12,344 nucleotides of DNA from Pleurotus ostreatus/Saccharomyces cerevisiae fusant (taxonomy: Eukaryota; Opisthokonta): positions 1 to 12,344 of the forward strand of contig JAMQCK010001073.1 of the NCBI GenBank assembly GCA_024196135.1. The letters run 5' to 3'. Both the position numbers and the translations under genes were made by a program. Position 1 is the stretch's first letter, and every line of letters begins with the position of its first letter. Positions 8,129-12,344 of the stretch are shown here, piece after piece. The notes under the pieces are model-generated. The model did no database searches. It worked only from the letters and a program-made list of their open reading frames with translations, and had not been told where the DNA came from.

Positions 8129-8561
8129 TTTTCATTTTTCTCGTTCCTCCGCGCATTTCCGCCTATTTTCTACGTACACTGTATCCTTTGTACATATATA
8201 ATCTATTTCTCATCACTACGATTGCGTTCGAGCATGCACAGAGGTGGCGGCGGCGGCGACGCGTGTCGCGACATCGCCGCGCTGATGGCACAGCCACCGC
8301 AGCGCGGGCGGGCGGCGCATCAGGAGCCGCCGCGCGCGCATCATTCCCGACTGCGGGGCAGAGCGCGCGACGCGCATCGCGTGCGGCGGGCGACCCCGAC
8401 CGGCGATCCCGGAAGGTCGCCTACCGCATCGGGCGCGAGCCGGCGGGATCCCGGCGACCTGGCCGGAGCCTGTGGCGGTGCCGATAACCGCTTCGCGTCT
8501 TTTGCAATAGGCCGGCAGACAATTGCCGAGGTCTTTTCCAAATGACCTACGGCCACAGGTG
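8103..8561 (-). repeat. Right terminal inverted repeat
   Basis: Reverse complement of 5301-5750, close to 90% identical over the outer 110 bp and more divergent inside. The divergence between the arms indicates that the element is not a recent arrival, or that its arms were already different. Confidence 0.75.
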
Positions 8562-8568
8562 CGAGATG
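8562..8568. repeat. Target site duplication of TIR element, right copy
   Basis: cgagatg, the partner of 5294-5300. The next base differs on each side, so the duplication is 7 bp. Confidence 0.8.
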
Positions 8569-8942
8569 AGCGTCAGCACAAGGTCAGGGACGTGCAAGGT
8601 CTTCCAAATCGTCAGCGCGCGCATGCCATCTGGTGTCTTTGAGGCAAAGCAGGCAGTGCCAATGCCCACCGCCTTGATGATGGACTCATTCCCAAGGTAG
8701 ATGTTGCGCGGTGGGTCAAGGACACGGTATGTGCTGTCGTCGAAGAGGCGCTTGTCCGGGGTCATGGTCTTTGACGCACCCGAGTCGACGATGTGCGAAC
8801 CTTGATGGCGCTGTGGTCGCTTAGGATCAGACTGGACATAGGCGGAAACCTTCTTGTAGGCACGGCGCGAGACAGTTACATGCGTGTCATCTACGTCCGA
8901 GTCCGAGTCCGAGTCCGAGTCTGATTCCTCCACCCCATGGCC
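8562..8942 (-). pseudogene. Copia pol fragment: aspartic protease
   Basis: The copia protease cuts the Gag-Pol polyprotein. The frame has an SDSDSD repeat (a gactcg hexamer array at 8898-8922), a short basic stretch, and then HIVDSGASKTMT, the DSGA aspartic protease signature (Asp codon 8786-8784). It continues through RVLDPPRNIYLGN and LHVPDLVLTLIS, as expected up to the protease-integrase border. There the TIR element interrupts it, and the frame stops at 8547 inside the insert. It has no ATG of its own and connects to gag only across a frame change at about 8935-8944. Confidence 0.8.
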
Positions 8943-9430
8943 TGCGGGGAGATGTCTCCGTTGTTGCCCTCAACGAGCTTCGCGTGGAAGATCTTGATCA
9001 GCTTGGCAACCACCATCTCGCCGGTGTTGGTCTGCTCGAACTTCTCGACGAGCTTCTGCCAGACATCGCTGGCGTGCTCGTACTCCCAGAGCTCGAGGGC
9101 GAGGGGGCTGGAGAGGTGATCTCTGATTGTGGAGAGAGCGCGGGAGTTGCGCCAGGACCAGGTCTCCCTCCACGCAACCTGATGAGTGGTGGGGGAGGAG
9201 GCCGTGCTTGCCAGTGCGGAGGCAGCGGCAGGGGCGCCAGGTGACGTGGAGGGGGGAGAGGCCGTCGTCGGTGTCAGAGGAGTCACCGCAATCTTGGGAG
9301 GAGGGGACTTCTCATGCCCGGTCACCACGGAGGTGAGATTGTCCCTGTTGAGGGCGTCGGTGACCTGGAGGCGCCAGAGTGGCCAGTCCTCAGCGTCGGC
9401 CAGGATCGGGACGATGTCCTTGGGAGCCAT
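8891..9430 (-). pseudogene. Copia gag, truncated, without zinc knuckle
   Basis: Gag forms the virus-like particle. The ATG at 9430 is chosen because it lies about 55 bases inside the primer-binding site and begins MAPKDIVPILADAEDWPLWR, resembling the N-terminal motif of copia-type gag. Residues 45-85 are a Pro/Ala/Ser/Thr-rich insert. Residues 88-160 (WRETWSWRNSRALSTI, ASDVWQKLVEKFEQ, EGNNGDI) resemble the UBN2/gag_2 region. At about residue 163 (near 8942) homology stops and the frame reads through the hexamer array as TRTRTRT to a stop. The C-terminal gag half and the CCHC zinc knuckle are absent here and in the following frame, so a deletion plus frameshift is likely. Confidence 0.75.
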
Positions 9431-9486
9431 GGCGCAGAGTGGAATAGAGTGAGTCACAGACCAAAGTCTTGCTCGATTTAGGCCAA

Positions 9487-9499
9487 GGGGCTCATAACC
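9487..9499 (-). other. Primer-binding site of copia element B (half-tRNA-iMet type)
   Basis: Identical 13-mer to 77-89, again flush with an LTR end. Its complement matches the anticodon arm of initiator tRNA-Met, not the tRNA 3' end. Confidence 0.7.
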
Positions 9500-9811
9500 T
9501 TTCACAAGCTAAAGAAGCGCAGGACGTGCAAGACCTCAGTCTTCCTGCTAGTGAGATAGCGACTGATATTCATACCTAAAGAAGCGCAGGACGCGCAAGA
9601 CTAAAGTACAGTTAGTAAATAGTATGAGTATAGTAAGTAAATAACATACCCTCAGTCTTCCTGCTAGTGAGATAGCGACTGAGGGAAAGGAAAGGTAGGT
9701 ACACACATATGTACACCCGGGCAAAGCGTGGGGAAAAGTCAGGTGACCTCAACTCTAGGAAGTCACATAAGCGATTCCTAGAGTTGAGGTCATGTGACCT
9801 GCTTGGAGGCA
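9500..9811 (-). repeat. 5' LTR of copia element B (312 bp)
   Basis: On the minus strand it runs from TGCCTCCAAG (9811) to GCTTGTGAAA (9500), next to the primer-binding site. It contains two copies of a 25-bp module starting taaagaagcgcaggac (9510-9534 and 9577-9601), two copies of the hairpin module (9534-9566 and 9649-9685) and a large hairpin at 9740-9801. No TATATAAGG is seen, unlike the 3' LTR. It matches the 3' LTR only at the ends and in one hairpin module, so it may have been replaced or rearranged. Confidence 0.65.
9740..9801. repeat. Large inverted repeat in 5' LTR
   Basis: The 22-base arm at 9740-9761 (caggtgacctcaactctagg and two more bases) pairs with 9775-9801 around a 13-base loop. 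The right arm has about five extra bases near its outer end. In the element's direction it lies in the first 75 bp of the LTR. Confidence 0.65.
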
Positions 9812-9838
9812 GACTCGCCCTAATGACCACTTCTGACA
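9812..9838 (-). pseudogene. Remnant of 3' end of another copia pol with purine tract
   Basis: On the minus strand this reads as the last codons of a copia RNase H frame (VRSGH then stop) followed by TTAGGGCGAG, then the LTR start at 9811. It matches the end of pol in element B (VKSGA, stop, purine tract at 1751-1780) with several differences. Element B's own pol end is at 1762, so this is from a second, related element, most of which is gone. Confidence 0.6.
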
Positions 9839-9840
9839 TA

Positions 9841-10036
9841 CTTCTCTTTTCCCTCAGTTGCTATCTCACTAGCAGGAAGACTGAGGGTATGTTATTCACT
9901 TACTGTACTCATACTGTTTACTGACTGTACTTTAGTCTTGCGCATCCTGTGCTCTTTTAGGTATGAATATCAGTTGCTATCTCACTAGCAGGAAGACTAA
10001 GGTCTTGCGCGTCCTGCGCTCTTTTAGCTCGTGAAA
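9841..10036 (+). repeat. Inverted, truncated copia LTR copy
   Basis: This is an inverted copy of 9500-9697 at roughly 90% identity. It contains both 25-bp modules and both hairpin modules (9851-9887 and 9970-10002) in reverse order and ends gctcgtgaaa at 10036, equivalent to the LTR end next to the primer-binding site. The first hundred or so bases of the LTR are missing. After 10036 the sequence is unrelated to the primer-binding site, so this is the edge of transposon-derived DNA on this side. Confidence 0.7.
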
Positions 10037-10836
10037 GTCGACTTCTGCGGGATGTGGGTGCAGGGGCACGTAGCAACAGAGGTATATATTCAGAGAGGCA
10101 GTCGTGGTTGGGGACGAGATCACGCATAAGAGGAAAAAAACGGAAAATTTGCCCGAGTTCACGTTGCCTGCGGTCATTGGACAGCCTGAACACTTCATAT
10201 ACGACTTTCGAAACTGTTCTCATCCGTTGCACATGCAGAAGTACATGAATGGACAGTAGTGGGAGTGTCTGTGGCAGAACGCAGATGTGCACAATGTAAT
10301 TTCACTAAGTCAAACTCACGCCTGTGCGCTCCCGCCAAATCGGCGTTACATTATACCAGTCGCTCGGCGAGCCTCGCCCGCTCCCTCGCTCCCAGTCCGA
10401 AACCAGAAAAGCCCGGCTATCAGCCCGTTTGCTGTTCTCCCGATTCAGTCAAAGCCTTGAATCCGTTCGGGCTGTGGCTCACCTGCGACTGAACGAGTCT
10501 AACCGAGTAGTAAATACATTGTCTGGTAGGTGTAGATTTAGGATAGTACATATGAATTTGAACTAAGCAAAATATCTACAAACAACGTGGAGAATGCTTG
10601 CACCACATATTGTCCCAATTGGGAACAAGCCACTTGGACATTATTCCATGATGAAAATCAGGACTGTAAAACAAAACCTGACAAGCAGGTCTCGAAACAC
10701 TGCGCACCAGCGCAGCACTAGCATGGCACCCTTTAGGTATCCGTTCAAGCCCTCTTGTGGTACACAGGCTATCTGGCTAGTTGACTATGAAATTTGGCCA
10801 TTCTAACTGTATATCATTTGAATTATCCCATATTGC
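10037..10836. other. Intergenic region downstream of alanyl-tRNA synthetase, no supported gene
   Basis: The stretch separates the inverted LTR copy from the stop codon of the synthetase gene. The part nearest 10836 should hold the 3' UTR and polyadenylation site of that gene on the minus strand. I see no tRNA fold, conserved protein motif or repeat. A minus-strand frame of about 111 codons (10292-9957) runs into LTR sequence and resembles no family I know. Confidence 0.5.
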
Positions 10837-12344
10837 CTAAGCAACATATTGACCAGCAGCTTTCAAAGCATCATCAACTCGGTCCACATTAGAGCCAACA
10901 CCCTGAGCAGAGTCTTCCTTGCCCCCAGCCTGAACAGCAGTCAGAGAATATACAACCAGCAACTTAGAGGGATCTTACCTTGCCACCAAGGATATCTGTC
11001 ACCTTTGCAGCCCAGGTCTTGGCATTAAGACCCTTCTCTCTGAGTGCAGGTGGCACGAAATTGACATGCGCCACCTTGGTACCCTCGGGGTCAGGACTGA
11101 AAAGGTAGACAGCCTTGCCAGCCTTTCTTGCTTGTGCAACAACATTTTGCAGAAGCTAAGATTGTCGTCAATACAGGCGATAATATAAAGTCTGCACACG
11201 TACCTTTGCGTTGCCGTCGACATGCAGGATGGAGACAAAAGCGGGGGTATCTGGTGTCTGCTCGAAGAAGGTCCGGAACTGGTCCAAGGCCTGATAGCGA
11301 AGTTAGCACAACCGCCACCCTGAGGAAAGTCATAATACGTACATCCTTGTTGAGAGCGGCCTCACGCTCCTTAACCTGCTTGTCGAAGGCTTTCCGCACG
11401 GATGCCAGGCGATCCTTCAGCTGCGATTTCCTGATGATCGACATGTCGGCCTGATTCAAGGTCTACGAGAGAAGAGTAGTTAGAATACATAGCGAAAGGG
11501 AATATACTTCGGGATGACGCACCACTGTGAAAGCCTTTAGGGCCGCATCCGCTTCCTTGCCCGTCATCTTCTCAATCTGGTCGAGCTTGGCCTGCAATGC
11601 GTCGGCGAGACGTGTCGCTTCCGCTGCTTCGTGCCCCGTAACGGCCACGATCCGACGGATGCCCTTCGCGATGCCCGACTCCTCGGTGATGACGAAATGC
11701 TTGATGTCGCCCGTCTTCGCGACGTGCCTAAGGAAGATCAGCACAAAACTACGACGTGAGCCGGCACGACTCACGTCCCACCGCAGAACTCGATGCTTGT
11801 ACTGCGCCACTTGGGGTTCTCGATATCCGCCGAGATCTCGTCGACGCTGAACTCCAATGACACGACGCGGACAGGGTCTGGGTACGTCTCCCCAAACACT
11901 GCGCGCAGCCCAGGAATCTTCTGCGCGCTCTGCAAGTCCATGTCCTTGCCGTACACCTTGACGTTCTTCTTGATCCAGTCGATGCTCATGGACTCGATCT
12001 GCGTCAACTCGGGAAGCGGGATCTGCGCCTTGTGTGAGAAGTCGAAACGCAGCTTCGTTGGTGCGACGAGGGAGCCCTTCTGGTCGATGTGGTCGCCGAG
12101 GACCTCGCGGAGACAGTAGTTGAGGATGTGGGTGGCGGTGTGATTATTCCTCAACGGCCAGCGGCGGAGCTGCACGCGAAAATCAATGGAAAGGGTCAAC
12201 AAGTCAACAGAGCATACGTACCTCGTCATAGGACGCGACTACTTCATTGCCGACCTCAAGATTTCCATACTTCAAGTGTCCAACGTGCAAAACGTAGCCG
12301 TTGTACACCTGTACGTCGGTGACCTCGAACTCGGCAACACCGTC
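10837..12344 (-). CDS. ALA1: Alanyl-tRNA synthetase, 3' part (7 exons, 5' end outside window)
   Basis: The enzyme charges tRNA-Ala and clears mischarged Ser/Gly-tRNA-Ala. About 399 C-terminal residues are visible of a protein usually 950-1000 long. Exons on the minus strand: 12344-12222, 12169-11775, 11727-11523, 11462-11343, 11290-11204, 11155-10979, 10929-10837. All introns are 47-60 bp with GT...AG ends (donors GTACGT, GTGAGT, GTGCGT, GTACGT, GTACGT, GTAAGA), and all phases agree. The visible part starts in the barrel before the editing domain ([17 protein letters not shown]), has the editing zinc ligands HTATH (residues 51 and 55) and CGGTH (170 and 174), [18 protein letters not shown], then the oligomerisation/C-Ala region with a coiled-coil-like stretch ([18 protein letters not shown]) and the [13 protein letters not shown] loop, ending at TAG 10839-10837. 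All expected motifs are present, so the gene appears functional. Confidence 0.95.

Larger units (their letters stand above)
5301..8561. mobile_element. Non-autonomous TIR DNA transposon (3261 bp)
   Basis: The element lies in the copia polyprotein and is bounded by a 7-bp direct repeat. Its ends are long inverted repeats starting CA[G/C]CTGTGGCCGTA. The first 110 positions of the two arms differ at about ten sites; similarity then decays but can be followed for about 450 bp to a shared AT-centred palindrome. I see no transposase motif or other known domain in any frame of the interior, so it is probably non-autonomous. Long TIRs with target duplications of 7-10 bp are typical of Mutator-like elements and also occur in P-like elements; the superfamily is not settled by what I can see. 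It inserted after the copia element. Confidence 0.8.
1410..9811 (-). mobile_element. Degenerate Ty1/copia retrotransposon with two nested insertions
   Basis: Order on the minus strand is LTR, primer-binding site, gag, protease, integrase, reverse transcriptase, RNase H, purine tract, LTR. Integrase before RT is diagnostic of Ty1/copia (Pseudoviridae). Removing the DNA transposon (5301-8561 plus one 7-bp duplication) and the solo LTR (2374-2730 plus one 5-bp duplication) leaves about 4.77 kb, a usual copia size. The coding region has further lesions: a gag frameshift with loss of the zinc-knuckle region near 8940, a one-base loss near 3545, and an altered RT active site. The two LTRs match poorly, so the element is either old and chimeric or has recombined with a relative. 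The matching target duplication expected at the outer ends is not seen because the right side is rearranged. Confidence 0.85.

Noticed and set aside
7595..8545. Open frame of 316 codons on the plus strand
   Set aside because: It runs from the interior through the right TIR, with compositional bias and no recognisable motif.
9500..10036. CRISPR-like or satellite array
   Set aside because: The repeats are LTR modules in direct and inverted order with unequal spacing, not uniform repeats with unique spacers.
9957..10292. Minus-strand frame of 111 codons as a host gene
   Set aside because: Its 3' half is antisense LTR sequence and the rest has no recognisable motif.

Overview
The window looks like genomic DNA of a filamentous fungus, most likely a basidiomycete. 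The grounds are a GC-rich background, one spliced housekeeping gene with six introns of only 47-60 bp, and a dense block of fungal LTR retrotransposon sequence. This placement is inferred from gene structure and composition, not from a database match.

From left to right: 1-354 holds the 5' end of a Ty1/copia element on the minus strand (start of gag, primer-binding site, complete LTR); its body lies beyond the left edge. 355-1409 is GC-rich, strand-asymmetric sequence with no gene I can support. 1410-9811 is a second, degenerate Ty1/copia element on the minus strand: 5' LTR 9500-9811, gag, protease, integrase, reverse transcriptase, RNase H, 3' LTR 1410-1750. Two later insertions break it. 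A solo LTR (2374-2730, 5-bp target duplication) splits reverse transcriptase from RNase H. A 3261-bp terminal-inverted-repeat DNA element (5301-8561, 7-bp target duplication, about 450-bp TIRs, no transposase seen) splits protease from integrase. Without both inserts the element would be about 4.77 kb, a normal copia length. It also carries a frameshift and apparent deletion in gag, a one-base frameshift at the start of RT, and Asn in place of the first Asp of the RT catalytic box, so it is dead as a coding unit.

9812-10036 is a rearranged end: a 27-bp remnant of the 3' end of a related copia element followed by an inverted, truncated LTR copy. 10037-10836 has no recognised gene. 10837-12344 is the 3' part of a cytosolic/mitochondrial-type alanyl-tRNA synthetase gene on the minus strand (editing domain and C-terminal domain, seven exons visible), and it appears intact.

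The only cellular gene with a clear function is the alanyl-tRNA synthetase. The rest is a nested transposon cluster accumulated downstream of it. I found no evidence for a new defence, metabolic or signalling system. The most interesting points are the half-tRNA-type primer-binding site shared by two elements, the large non-autonomous TIR element with clean target duplications, and LTRs that are nearly unrelated except for their ends and a repeated hairpin module.
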